Below, piece by piece: positions 19,751 through 28,414 of a stretch of 64,000 bases of DNA (the stretch's first letter is position 1; each line of letters begins with the position of its first letter). The stretch is from Mogibacterium sp. (GTDB taxonomy: Bacteria > Bacillota > Clostridia > Peptostreptococcales > Anaerovoracaceae), in NCBI GenBank assembly GCA_017403955.1, contig JAFRDH010000024.1, positions 1-64,000 of the forward strand. The letters are read 5' to 3'. The notes beneath the pieces were generated by a model. That model saw only the letters and a list, made by a program, of their open reading frames with translations. It did not search any database and was not told where the DNA came from. The position numbers and the translations under genes were made by a program.

Positions 19751-21529
19751 TTAGTGAGCGTTCAGAGTCTCTTCAGAGAGTCTTGAGAAGAAGCATCTTC
19801 CGTCGCCTTCAAGGTCAACAAGAGCTTTTGCCTTAGCAATCGCTTCCTCAACTGTCATAAGTTCGTGAGCGTCCTCGCGGCGGAGCTTGTACTCAACCTT
19901 ACCTTCGCCGGCGAACTTACCTACTGTGATCCTGATTGGAATTCCGATGAGGTCTGCATCGTTGAACTTGACGCCAGGTCTCTCATCACGGTCGTCTACC
20001 ATGACTTCAACGCCCATGGACTCGAGTTTCTTCTCGATATCATAAGCCATATTCAGCTGTGTCTCATCATTAGGCTTGATTACAGTAACGATCACATGAT
20101 AAGGAGCTGTAGCTACCGGCCAGATGATACCCTTCTCATCGTGGTGCTGCTCTACGATAGTCTGCATCGTTCTTGTGATTCCGATACCATAGCAGCCCAT
20201 CCAGTAAGGATGATCGACACCCTTCTCGTCCTTGAATGTAGTGTTCATACTTTCAGAATACTTCAGTCCGAGCTTGAAGATCTGGCCAACCTCGATACCT
20301 CTTCTGAACTTGACCGGCTTTCCGCAGTGTGGGCATGGATCGCCTTCCTGAAGGGTCTTGATATCTGTAATAATATCTCCGGTATAGTCTCTGCCGTAGC
20401 AAACGCCGAGCATATGGTGGTCTTCTTTGTTAGCACCTGCGCACATGTTGACTGTTCCTACGAGTTCAGAGTCAACTACAACGATACAATTCTTGAGTCC
20501 TACCGGACCGGTGAATCCTGCAACGCTGCCTGTGATAGGTCCTGCTACAGTCTCATCCGAGAATTCGATGTAGTGCTCAGGGATATTAAGAGCATTGACA
20601 AGCTTGATCATGTTGAGCTGTCTGTCACCTCTGATGAAGCATGTGACATAATCCTTAGGCTGCAGATCGTTGTCATATGTTGTGAACATCAGAGCCTTGA
20701 TCGACTTCTCTACAGGGAGATGGAGATAGTTGCAAACGTCCTCAATGGTCTTGGTTCCAGGTGTGTAAACTACCTCTGTCGGCTGCATTTCTTCAACTGC
20801 AGGCTTCTCGTCTGTGAACTCAGCTCTTTCCTGTGTTGCTGCCATTCCGCAGTTGTCACAGTACATGATATCGGATTCGCCCCAGTCAGAAAGTGCGGAG
20901 AATTCGTGGGACTTGCTTCCGCCGATAGGACCATTGTCAGCCTCAACGATTCTGTAGTCGAGGTCGCAACGTGTGAATACCTTCTCATATGCATGATACT
21001 GTCTCATATATGCGACATCCAGATTCTCCGGAGTATCGTCGAATGAATAAGCATCCTTCATGATGAACTCTCTTGTTCTCAGGAGTCCGTATCTTGGACG
21101 GGATTCGTCTCTGTATTTGAACTGAATGTGGTACAGTGAGAACGGAAGCTCTTTGTATGATGACCATTCTTTACGTACGAAATCAGTAAAGATCTCTTCG
21201 CACGTCGGGTTGAGGATGAAGTCGTTGCCGTTACGGTCTTTGATTCTCCAGAGTTCAGGTCCGTAAGCGTACCATCTGCCTGTTTCCTGCCAGAGTTCAG
21301 CAGGGTTAACGTGCGGCATGTAAACTTCCTGGCAGTCGATGTAGTCCATCTCTTCTCTTACGATCTGTTCGATCTTTCTGATTGTTCTCCAGCCAAGTTT
21401 CGGATACATATAGATGCCGGCAGATTCCTGCTTGATCATGTTAGCTCTTACAAGGAGCTTGTGGCTTTCGAGTACTGCATCACTTGGTGCCTCACGAAGA
21501 GTCTTGAGGTGGTTCTTAGATAATCTCAT
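19751..21529 (-). CDS. proS: Prolyl-tRNA synthetase (bacterial type with editing insert)
   Basis: 592-residue class II synthetase for tRNA-Pro. Its ~570-residue core has the N-terminal motif 2 region (RYRDESRPRYGLLRTREF), the ~180-residue INS editing domain between motifs 2 and 3 (about residues 225-405), motif 3 (YGIGITRTMQTIVEQ) and the C-terminal anticodon-binding domain (VMVDDRDERPGVKFND). Gene starts 2 bp after the ispDF stop, so it is translationally linked to it. Proline tRNA synthetase replaces gltX at the position that gltX has in B. subtilis. Confidence 0.98.
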   Translation of the reverse strand: MRLSKNHLKTLREAPSDAVLESHKLLVRANMIKQESAGIYMYPKLGWRTIRKIEQIVREEMDYIDCQEVYMPHVNPAELWQETGRWYAYGPELWRIKDRNGNDFILNPTCEEIFTDFVRKEWSSYKELPFSLYHIQFKYRDESRPRYGLLRTREFIMKDAYSFDDTPENLDVAYMRQYHAYEKVFTRCDLDYRIVEADNGPIGGSKSHEFSALSDWGESDIMYCDNCGMAATQERAEFTDEKPAVEEMQPTEVVYTPGTKTIEDVCNYLHLPVEKSIKALMFTTYDNDLQPKDYVTCFIRGDRQLNMIKLVNALNIPEHYIEFSDETVAGPITGSVAGFTGPVGLKNCIVVVDSELVGTVNMCAGANKEDHHMLGVCYGRDYTGDIITDIKTLQEGDPCPHCGKPVKFRRGIEVGQIFKLGLKYSESMNTTFKDEKGVDHPYWMGCYGIGITRTMQTIVEQHHDEKGIIWPVATAPYHVIVTVIKPNDETQLNMAYDIEKKLESMGVEVMVDDRDERPGVKFNDADLIGIPIRITVGKFAGEGKVEYKLRREDAHELMTVEEAIAKAKALVDLEGDGRCFFSRLSEETLNAH

Positions 21530-21531
21530 TA

Positions 21532-22788
21532 TTAAAATCTCCCTTCTATTGCGCAGGTGGCGATCGCTGCTATGCCTTCCCCGCGGCCTGTAAACCCGAG
21601 TCCTTCTTCTGTGGTCGCTTTAATATTTACAGAAGAGCAAGGTATCCCGAGTATCCTTGATATATTGTCCTGCATCTGCTTGTTATACGGTGAAAGCTTG
21701 GGGGCCTGTGCGATGATCGTTATATCTACATTGTTGATCGTCACATCTCCGAGCATATTCTTCACTTCGGCAAGCAGCTTGAGCGAGTCTATTCCTTTGT
21801 ATTTGTCGTCACTGTCAGGAAAATGACGTCCTATGTCTCCCATACCGGCTGCCCCCAGCAGAGCATCCATCAGTGCATGAGTTGCTACATCAGCGTCTGA
21901 GTGACCGAGTAAGCCTTTCTCATAGGGGACTGGAGTCCCGCAGAGTATAAGGTCTCTTCCCGGGACAAGTCTGTGTACGTCATATCCTGTTCCTACTCTC
22001 GTAGTCATAGGTATATCCTCTTGATATGTTATCTTGTTGTTCGAGACGCTTCCCTGTACGATCGCGACATTGATACCGGCAAACTCTGCTATCGATGCAT
22101 CGTCCGTGCCTTTGTATCCGCCCTCGTCCGCTGTTTCGTATGCCTTGATTATGTCTGAAAGCATGAAAGTCTGAGGCGTCTGCACCATATAAACGCGGTC
22201 TCTTTCGACAACGTTACTGTTCATTATAGGATATGTTATAGAATGTTTCAATGAAAAAGATGAATTGCCGGCTATTTTTTCATTGTATTTTCCGGAATGT
22301 TCTGCTGTCATGCGGACCGAATCAACCGATGGAACTGCAGTGACTGCAGCACGGCATGTTTCCATTGCGTCTATGTTCGCATTTATGATCTCCTCTGTAA
22401 CGCCCGGCCTTGCCGCGTCATGGATGAGTACGATCGTTCTGCCGGGATCATTTCCTGCTTCCTCAGCGAGGCGCAGGCATTCACCGAGACCGGCTTTGAC
22501 CGAGTCGGATCTTTCTTTACCACCCCTGACGATCACCGGCGTACCGCTGCCCGTACCGGCTCTTTCCGCCACATCCCGGACGATCTTTTCGTATATCCCG
22601 TCCAGGGAGCCGTCAGACGGCGAAACTATAATAACTTTGTCTATATTATCAGCGCTCGCAAACTTCAGGGCTGCGGTGCCGAGAACAGTCGACCCCTCGT
22701 ACGGCATAAGCTGCTTGGGTATATCCGTTCCCATTCTTGTCCCCTTGCCTGCGGCGACTATGATCGCATATATTGATTCATGTTCCAT
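21532..22788 (-). CDS. ispDF: Bifunctional IspD-IspF enzyme of the MEP isoprenoid pathway
   Basis: 418 residues joining two MEP-pathway steps. Residues ~1-255 are IspD, the MEP cytidylyltransferase ([10 protein letters not shown] nucleotide loop, [12 protein letters not shown]). Residues ~258-418 are IspF, the MECDP cyclase (GTGYDVHRL and [18 protein letters not shown] with the metal Asp/His, terminal [14 protein letters not shown]). IspE, which acts between them, is not here. I start it at ATG 22788 (MEHESIYAI), 10 nt after CGGAGA; ATG 22797 is too close to that site. It follows carD by 59 bp and touches proS. Confidence 0.95.
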   Translation of the reverse strand: MEHESIYAIIVAAGKGTRMGTDIPKQLMPYEGSTVLGTAALKFASADNIDKVIIVSPSDGSLDGIYEKIVRDVAERAGTGSGTPVIVRGGKERSDSVKAGLGECLRLAEEAGNDPGRTIVLIHDAARPGVTEEIINANIDAMETCRAAVTAVPSVDSVRMTAEHSGKYNEKIAGNSSFSLKHSITYPIMNSNVVERDRVYMVQTPQTFMLSDIIKAYETADEGGYKGTDDASIAEFAGINVAIVQGSVSNNKITYQEDIPMTTRVGTGYDVHRLVPGRDLILCGTPVPYEKGLLGHSDADVATHALMDALLGAAGMGDIGRHFPDSDDKYKGIDSLKLLAEVKNMLGDVTINNVDITIIAQAPKLSPYNKQMQDNISRILGIPCSSVNIKATTEEGLGFTGRGEGIAAIATCAIEGRF

Positions 22789-22847
22789 AACTTTCATTCT
22801 CCGGTAAAAGCGCAAAATAATTGGCCGAACTCCCCACAAAGCCTAAG

Positions 22848-23321
22848 CTATATGTTTGATTCGACCAACTCGTCAGCTTCTTCCATGGTGTAGCCGCCTG
22901 AGTAAATCAATTCGCTCTCCAGGATCTGCTTGGCTGTTCCGAGGAGTTTCTTCTCCCCGGTCGACAGAGGTTTGACTCTGTCCGTCCTTACGAGATTCCT
23001 TACGACTGCGGCAACTTGGAAAATATCACCTGTCTGCATTCTCTCAGTGTTCTCTCGGTATCGTTTGTTCCAGTTAGGATTCATCGGCTCTGTTTCACCC
23101 TTGAGGACCTCGATCACTTCAGGTATACGAGATTGGTCGATTATGGGGCGTACGCCCAGCTTCTCACAATTATCAACGGGGACTGAAGCCTCCATTCTGG
23201 AGTATGGAAGGGAGACACTATAATAGACCCGGATCTCTCCGAGGAAATCTTTCTCTACTATATCCGCTATTATGCCTGCACCATACATTGGGTATACGAT
23301 GTAGTCACCGATCTTGAACAT
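22848..23321 (-). CDS. CarD-like transcriptional regulator
   Basis: 157 residues of the CarD/CdnL family, which bind the RNA polymerase beta subunit and stabilise open complexes. The N-terminal RNAP-interacting Tudor-like domain is clear (FKIGDYIVYPMYGAGIIADI), followed by a helical DNA-binding domain. The ATG at 23321 has CTGGGAGGTATCT before it and gives the standard N-terminus; the ORF extends upstream without support. First gene after the promoter at 23390-23418. In other Bacillota the same gene heads the ispD-ispF-cysS cluster. Confidence 0.93.
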   Translation of the reverse strand: MFKIGDYIVYPMYGAGIIADIVEKDFLGEIRVYYSVSLPYSRMEASVPVDNCEKLGVRPIIDQSRIPEVIEVLKGETEPMNPNWNKRYRENTERMQTGDIFQVAAVVRNLVRTDRVKPLSTGEKKLLGTAKQILESELIYSGGYTMEEADELVESNI

Positions 23322-23389
23322 AGATACCTCCCAGTTATACACAGACATTATATCTGATTTTTTGTCAAAAATCAATTATAAAAATAATT

Positions 23390-23418
23390 AGTTTATCACT
23401 AGCGTATACACTTGTCAA
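23390..23418 (-). promoter_or_regulatory. Sigma-A promoter of the carD-ispDF-proS unit
   Basis: Minus strand TTGACA (23418-23413), 17-bp spacer, TAAACT (23395-23390), 69 bp ahead of the carD ATG. Confidence 0.8.
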
Positions 23419-23547
23419 CAGATAGTTATTTTTTATTTTTTTGGTCAATTTTCACTTTTTCAAGTCCAAACTGAACGGCCTCCCGCCCGGACAGGTCTTT
23501 CCCGCCGCGATTGCTCCTGCGCCATATAGACGCTCCGCTGCATTATG

Positions 23548-23556
23548 TGATATAAT
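23548..23556 (+). promoter_or_regulatory. Extended -10 promoter of the response regulator gene
   Basis: TGATATAAT, a perfect extended -10, 83 bp upstream of the ATG at 23639. The -35 region (AGACGC) does not match consensus, which fits an extended -10 or activator-dependent promoter. Confidence 0.55.
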
Positions 23557-23638
23557 TTTTCGGAATTTACCACACGAATGACAACTATCAGATTTAGAAT
23601 AACTACGAATAATACATACAATTTACGGAGGGATCGCA

Positions 23639-24316
23639 ATGAAGAGACTTCTCATAGTAGATGATGAGGATAAAATCCGCGAGGTCATTAGAGAATACGC
23701 TGAATTCAGCGGTTATGAAGCAGAAGAAGCAGCTGATGGGATGAGCGCTATCGGCATGGTCAAGCTGAATGACTACGACCTGATCATCATGGATGTCATG
23801 ATGCCTAAACTCGACGGCTTCAGCGCAGTCAAAGAAATACAGAAGATCAAGAACATCCCTGTCATCATGCTCTCAGCCAGAGGCGAAGAGTATGACAAGC
23901 TTTTCGGATTTGAACTCGGGATCGATGATTATGTCGTCAAGCCTTTCAGCCCAAAGGAGCTCATGGCAAGAGTCAATGCAGTTCTGAGCAGGATCGATGC
24001 TTCGGACAAGCATTCTTCCAATGTCGAGAAATTCGAAGGACTGGAAGTCAATTTTGCCGCAAGGACCATCACAGTGGACGGCAAGAGAATCGAGCTCACA
24101 CCGAAGGAATACGATCTGCTTTTCTACATGATCCAGAACAAGAACATAGCACTTTCAAGAGACCGCCTTCTCTCAGATATCTGGGGATATGATTTCTTCG
24201 GAGATGACAGAACGATCGATACTCATGTCAAGAATCTCAGAAACAGCCTCGGACCATACAGAAAGTTCATCGTTACTCTGAGAGGTGTAGGCTACAAGTT
24301 CGAATACGAAGAATAA
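23639..24316 (+). CDS. OmpR/PhoB-family response regulator
   Basis: 225 residues. Receiver domain 1-118 with acidic pocket D8-D9, phosphoacceptor D52 (IIMDVMMPKLDG) and the conserved Lys in VVKPFSPKEL; winged-helix DNA-binding domain from ~130 (ELTPKEYDLLFYMIQNKN, DIWGYDFFGDDRTIDTHVKN). ATG follows ACGGAGGGATCGCA. The cognate histidine kinase follows 27 bp later. The target genes are not apparent; radA overlaps the kinase but need not be regulated. Confidence 0.95.
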   Translation: MKRLLIVDDEDKIREVIREYAEFSGYEAEEAADGMSAIGMVKLNDYDLIIMDVMMPKLDGFSAVKEIQKIKNIPVIMLSARGEEYDKLFGFELGIDDYVVKPFSPKELMARVNAVLSRIDASDKHSSNVEKFEGLEVNFAARTITVDGKRIELTPKEYDLLFYMIQNKNIALSRDRLLSDIWGYDFFGDDRTIDTHVKNLRNSLGPYRKFIVTLRGVGYKFEYEE

Positions 24317-24343
24317 TCACGCAATTGATGCAGAGGTGATATC

Positions 24344-25822
24344 GTGGCCGGTGAAAACAGACACAGCAACAGAGTCCCGCTGGACCCAAACAGCATCAAA
24401 ACGACGACACTTGTTTCGTTCGTCGTTTTTGCTTTGCTCCTGATCTCTTTCCTCTGGACTCTGATGTCTTTCTTCATTAACACATATTATGAAGCAGCAA
24501 GGACGCAGGAAGTCATCCGTACCGCAGCGGCAATTGAGACCCAGTACCGCGAAGACGCAGGGCTTTTTGACGAGTTTGCTCTTCAGACAGCAGGTACCAA
24601 CGGGATCTATATACGGCTTGACAGCAGTCAGGGTTCATACGCTTATGACGGCACCAGCGGAATAAGGGATAGCGATACATTTGACATTGATATCGAGAGG
24701 ATCAGCAAGAAACTCAGTGAATCCGGTCTCGACAGTGTCACCGAAACAAGATTCGGCGCATCGTCGGATTCAGACGCAAGGCTTGTATATGCTGCTCATA
24801 TCGATTTCTACGGCGAGGTGGATACGTTATATATCATAGCTCCGCTCTACCCTGACAAGGTCACTATCAGGATCGTCAAGAACATGCTCCTGTATATCTC
24901 GTTCATAGTTCTGACGATAGCCCTTCTTCTGGCATATGCGCTTTCAAGACGAATTGCGCTTCCGATAGAAAGCCTCACCAAAGCTGCGACCGAACTGTCC
25001 AAGGGCAATTACAACGTCAAATTTGACGGTTCGGCTTTCACAGAAACCAAAGAGCTTGCAAGAGCGCTGAACAAGGCCTCCTACGAAATGGAGAAGACCG
25101 ATTTCTACCAGAGGGAGATCATCGCTAACGTTTCGCACGACCTCAAGACGCCTCTGACAATGATCAGGTCTTACGCCGAGAAGATCATAGACATCTCAGG
25201 CGATAATCCTGAGAAGCGCAACTCCGACCTTCAGATTATCATTTCCGAGACTGAGAGGCTGAACAGGCTCGTTACCGATATGATGTCAGTGTCCAACCTG
25301 CAGTCCAACAACGTTGAACTTCACAAAGAGACCTTCGATATCGTGCAGGCTGCGCAGGAGGTATACGAGAGCTTCATGGTGCTCAGTTCATCCGAAGGAT
25401 TCGATATTCATTTCCACCCTTGCAGACCGACTTATGTTGTCGGCGACAGGTCAAGGATCATGCAGGTCATGACCAACTTTGTTTCCAATGCGGTCAAATA
25501 TTCAGGGGAAAACAAATACATCGACATCCAGGTCTCGCGTTCGAGCAAGAAGGTCGCCTTCCACTGTGTGGACCACGGCATGGGCATACCTTCCGACGAG
25601 ATCGCTCACGTGTGGGACAAGTACTACCGCACATCTGCTAACCATGAAAGAGATATCGAAGGAACAGGCCTCGGGCTTGCTATAGTCAAAGGCATTCTCA
25701 CCCTTCACAATGCGAAATACGGTGTAGAAAGCGAAGAAGGTAAAGGCTCCGACTTCTGGTTCGAGATGGACACAGTCAGAAAGCCTTCACAATCCGGAGG
25801 ATCCAGTGGCAAAGAAAGCTAA
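24344..25822 (+). CDS. Membrane sensor histidine kinase
   Basis: 492 residues with a GTG start supported by CAGAGGTGATATC. TM1 at ~21-46, an extracytoplasmic sensor of ~130 residues, TM2 at ~178-200, HAMP linker, HisKA domain with phosphoacceptor H265 (SHDLKTPLTMIRSYAEK) and HATPase_c domain with N box (MTNFVSNAVKYSG), DHGMGIP and GTGLGLAIVKG. Architecture matches PhoR/ResE-type kinases, but the stimulus cannot be read from the sequence. Its last 17 bp overlap the start of radA. Confidence 0.95.
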   Translation: MAGENRHSNRVPLDPNSIKTTTLVSFVVFALLLISFLWTLMSFFINTYYEAARTQEVIRTAAAIETQYREDAGLFDEFALQTAGTNGIYIRLDSSQGSYAYDGTSGIRDSDTFDIDIERISKKLSESGLDSVTETRFGASSDSDARLVYAAHIDFYGEVDTLYIIAPLYPDKVTIRIVKNMLLYISFIVLTIALLLAYALSRRIALPIESLTKAATELSKGNYNVKFDGSAFTETKELARALNKASYEMEKTDFYQREIIANVSHDLKTPLTMIRSYAEKIIDISGDNPEKRNSDLQIIISETERLNRLVTDMMSVSNLQSNNVELHKETFDIVQAAQEVYESFMVLSSSEGFDIHFHPCRPTYVVGDRSRIMQVMTNFVSNAVKYSGENKYIDIQVSRSSKKVAFHCVDHGMGIPSDEIAHVWDKYYRTSANHERDIEGTGLGLAIVKGILTLHNAKYGVESEEGKGSDFWFEMDTVRKPSQSGGSSGKES

Positions 25823-27269
25823 AACAGTCTATATGTGTTCTGAATGCGGCAATGAGTACGTCTCCTGGCAGGGACAATGCTCTTATTGCGGCGCGTGGAA
25901 TACTATCGTTGAACATAAGATAAGCGATCTGAACGAGCCCGCAGTCGACAGCAGGCGGAGAACAGGTACAGAAGGTAAGCCCGTCAAGCTCAGGTCGGTC
26001 GGTACATCTGACTATGAGAGAATGGATTCCGGTATCCGTGAGCTAAACAGAGTTCTCGGAGGAGGCATCGTTCTGGGCTCCCTCACCCTTATCTCGGGTG
26101 AACCGGGCATAGGCAAGTCCACTCTCATCGCGCAGACAGCAAATAAAATCGCAAGGACATATGGCAAGGTACTCTATGTCAGCGGCGAGGAATCCGAAGA
26201 ACAGATCAAGCTTCGCGCGGACAGGATCTGCAGAGGATCAGGAGGTCATGAACCCGGAGATATAAGCGAAAACCTCTATATCTATCCTGAGACGAACCTC
26301 GAGAATATTCTGTCGGTATGTGAGAATATCAGGCCGTGCTTCCTCATTATCGATTCGATCCAGACGATGTATTCATCGGAAGTCGACTCGGCAGCAGGCA
26401 GCGTAACACAGATCAGAGCATGCTCGAATCTTCTTATCAAATTCGCCAAGACCAATAATGTGCCGGTTTTCATCGTTGCGCACGTGACCAAGTCAGGCGA
26501 ACTTGCGGGGCCGAAGACGATCGAGCACATGGTGGACTGCGTACTGAATTTCACCGGTGAGCGTGACAGAGATCTCAGGATCCTGAGGTCTTTCAAGAAC
26601 AGATTCGGAACAACAGATGAGATAGGCGCTTTCAGGATGACATCTGAAGGAATGACTGAAGTATCTGATCTGAGCGGAAGCCTTATCGAGACCGAATCGT
26701 GCGAAGAAGGATCGGTAGTGTCCGCTGTATATGAAGGCAGCAGACCGGTGTTCTTCGAGATACAGGCACTTGTTACAGGCGCCAATGTAGGTTTTGCCCG
26801 CAGGACAGCTGTCGGGATCAATTACAACAGGCTCAGCATGATACTTGCAGTTCTCGAGAAGAAGGCCGGTATCGACCTTCTCAATCACGATGTTTACGTC
26901 AACGTAGTCGGCGGCATGAACACAGGCAGCACGGCAACAGACCTTGCGGTCGCGCTTGCGATCTACAGCTCATACACAGGTAAAGTATCTTCGCGCAGGA
27001 TCGTTGCAGTCGGAGAAGTCGGACTTACCGGCCATCTCAGATCGGTCCCGAACAGCGATAAAATCGTTCAGGAGGCCGTCCGTCTCGGATATGAAGCCAT
27101 CATACTTCCGGAGCGGAATGCGAAGCAGGCTGCCCAGTCCGGAAAAGTCAAAGTTGAAGATGCCGGGCGAAGCGTTTCCGTCACGCCGGACGCGATCGAT
27201 ATACAATCGGATATACGAATAATCGGTGCTGCAAACATAATAGATGCGATCCGTATATACACGAACTAA
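25806..27269 (+). CDS. radA: DNA repair protein RadA
   Basis: 487 residues, GTG start with CCGGAGGATCCA before it, overlapping the kinase gene by 17 bp. N-terminal zinc finger (CSECG then CSYCG), RecA-like ATPase with Walker A GEPGIGKST, the RadA signature KNRFG, and a C-terminal Lon-protease-like domain. RadA is a branch-migration helicase for recombination intermediates. In B. subtilis it is followed by disA; here a terminator follows directly and no disA lies in the window. The length is slightly above the usual ~455. Confidence 0.97.
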   Translation: MAKKAKTVYMCSECGNEYVSWQGQCSYCGAWNTIVEHKISDLNEPAVDSRRRTGTEGKPVKLRSVGTSDYERMDSGIRELNRVLGGGIVLGSLTLISGEPGIGKSTLIAQTANKIARTYGKVLYVSGEESEEQIKLRADRICRGSGGHEPGDISENLYIYPETNLENILSVCENIRPCFLIIDSIQTMYSSEVDSAAGSVTQIRACSNLLIKFAKTNNVPVFIVAHVTKSGELAGPKTIEHMVDCVLNFTGERDRDLRILRSFKNRFGTTDEIGAFRMTSEGMTEVSDLSGSLIETESCEEGSVVSAVYEGSRPVFFEIQALVTGANVGFARRTAVGINYNRLSMILAVLEKKAGIDLLNHDVYVNVVGGMNTGSTATDLAVALAIYSSYTGKVSSRRIVAVGEVGLTGHLRSVPNSDKIVQEAVRLGYEAIILPERNAKQAAQSGKVKVEDAGRSVSVTPDAIDIQSDIRIIGAANIIDAIRIYTN

Positions 27270-27297
27270 AAAACAACCCCGCGCAAGGGGTTGTTTT
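27270..27297. terminator. Bidirectional terminator between radA and the CPBP gene
   Basis: AAAACAACCCC / GGGGTTGTTTT, perfect 11-bp stem, 6-nt loop GCGCAA, with T-runs in both directions. It serves the convergent radA (plus) and CPBP protease (minus) genes. Confidence 0.9.
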
Positions 27298-27301
27298 GTT
27301 A

Positions 27302-28327
27302 TCAGTGGATATCGTGCTTTCCGTACGAGCCTTCTTTTTTTGCAGTTCTGTCGGCAACTTTAGCAGCACGTCTGGCCCGCTTGTCTTCGATCTTATAGTT
27401 CCATCTGTCAGCGTCTTCTTTCTTTACTCTGTCAAATATATGAGTCGTCTTGCGGAGTATGAGGAGTATTATTACAAATATTGCGTAAATTACGATATCT
27501 GAAATAAGCCCCTCTGTGGTCACGTTCGTCCCAACGCTTCCCATACTGAATCCTACCAGATAGAACGCTGTCATGTTATTTGCGGCATGGACCGCTGACG
27601 AAACCTCGAGACCTCTTCCGATCCAGGCAGCTAGACCCATAGCAGTTCCTGAAGCAAGGATAGCAAGCTTGCCTGTCGTGTTATACGGATGAGATGCGGC
27701 AAAAAGGGCTGCCTGCAGAATCACCGCGATCACCGGGACTCTTACCCATGATCCTATAGCCTGCATCAGGAGCCCTCTGTAAATATATTCCTCAGCGATA
27801 CACTGAAGTGGTCCGAGAACAGTTACCAGAACGAAACTCAAGATGGTGAATTTGTTATGAAAAAGCTGGATCATATTCTCATGATCTATGAAATATGATT
27901 TCGCGAAAGTAAACACGACCATTATAGGGAAAAGAATGGCAAAGCATTTGAGAAAGACTCCCATATCCCATCCGCCTCTTGCGGAAGAATATGATGAAAA
28001 CGGTCTCTCCCTGACAAGAGCTCTCGCAAGAAAAAGCGCAGGAAGCATCAGGACAACAGCCCCGAGATTGATCAGCGATCCCTGCCAGTCATGTATGTTG
28101 AAGTTATCATAACTGGTGGCACCAAACGACATAAAGTCTCTGACATCTATCCCTTTCAGTTCGAGCAGATATCCTGCTCCCATTGCAACTCCAAAAACAA
28201 TTGCCACATACAAAACTACAAAAAGCACACCGGTAATGATCGGTTTGTACCATCTGTATGTGATAAAGTTGCGCGCATATGTCGGATAGATATGTTGTTT
28301 ACGGTTAGTCTCATCAATAATACTCAT
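27302..28327 (-). CDS. CPBP-family intramembrane metalloprotease
   Basis: 341 residues, about seven to eight membrane segments. The CPBP (Abi/CAAX) motifs are intact: EEYIYRG (EExxxR), FAASHPYN (FxxxH) and HAANN (HxxxN). Start at ATG 28327 (MSIIDETNRKQ) has TAGGAGATGAAGAG before it; the ORF runs further upstream across a terminator. The basic C-terminus (RRAAKVADRTAKK) is cytoplasmic. Bacterial members cleave membrane peptides or give bacteriocin immunity; the substrate here is unknown. It follows the EF-G-like gene but is separated from it by a hairpin terminator. Confidence 0.9.
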   Translation of the reverse strand: MSIIDETNRKQHIYPTYARNFITYRWYKPIITGVLFVVLYVAIVFGVAMGAGYLLELKGIDVRDFMSFGATSYDNFNIHDWQGSLINLGAVVLMLPALFLARALVRERPFSSYSSARGGWDMGVFLKCFAILFPIMVVFTFAKSYFIDHENMIQLFHNKFTILSFVLVTVLGPLQCIAEEYIYRGLLMQAIGSWVRVPVIAVILQAALFAASHPYNTTGKLAILASGTAMGLAAWIGRGLEVSSAVHAANNMTAFYLVGFSMGSVGTNVTTEGLISDIVIYAIFVIILLILRKTTHIFDRVKKEDADRWNYKIEDKRARRAAKVADRTAKKEGSYGKHDIH

Positions 28328-28349
28328 CTCTTCATCTCCTATCAAACAA

Positions 28350-28372
28350 GACTCGCTCGTTATGAGCGAGTC
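28350..28372 (-). terminator. Terminator after the EF-G-like gene
   Basis: GACTCGCTC / GAGCGAGTC, perfect 9-bp stem with a 5-nt loop, followed on the minus strand by TTGTTTGAT. Only 23 bp remain to the CPBP start, so it could also attenuate that gene. Confidence 0.65.
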
Positions 28373-28414
28373 CATGCTTAAATCCATTATTATCCTGAAC
28401 GTAGCGGAGATATA

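Larger units (their letters stand above)
23322..23638. other. 317-bp divergent intergenic region between carD and the two-component genes
   Basis: Contains the carD promoter (23390-23418) on the minus strand and an extended -10 (23548-23556) for the response regulator on the plus strand. Between them lie AT-rich tracts and a C/G-rich patch with no open reading frame of interest. Confidence 0.7.

Noticed and set aside
19865-21046. 393-codon open frame on the plus strand opposite proS
   Set aside because: Cys/Ser/Leu-rich, no ribosome binding site or family pattern; a mirror of strongly biased proS codons.
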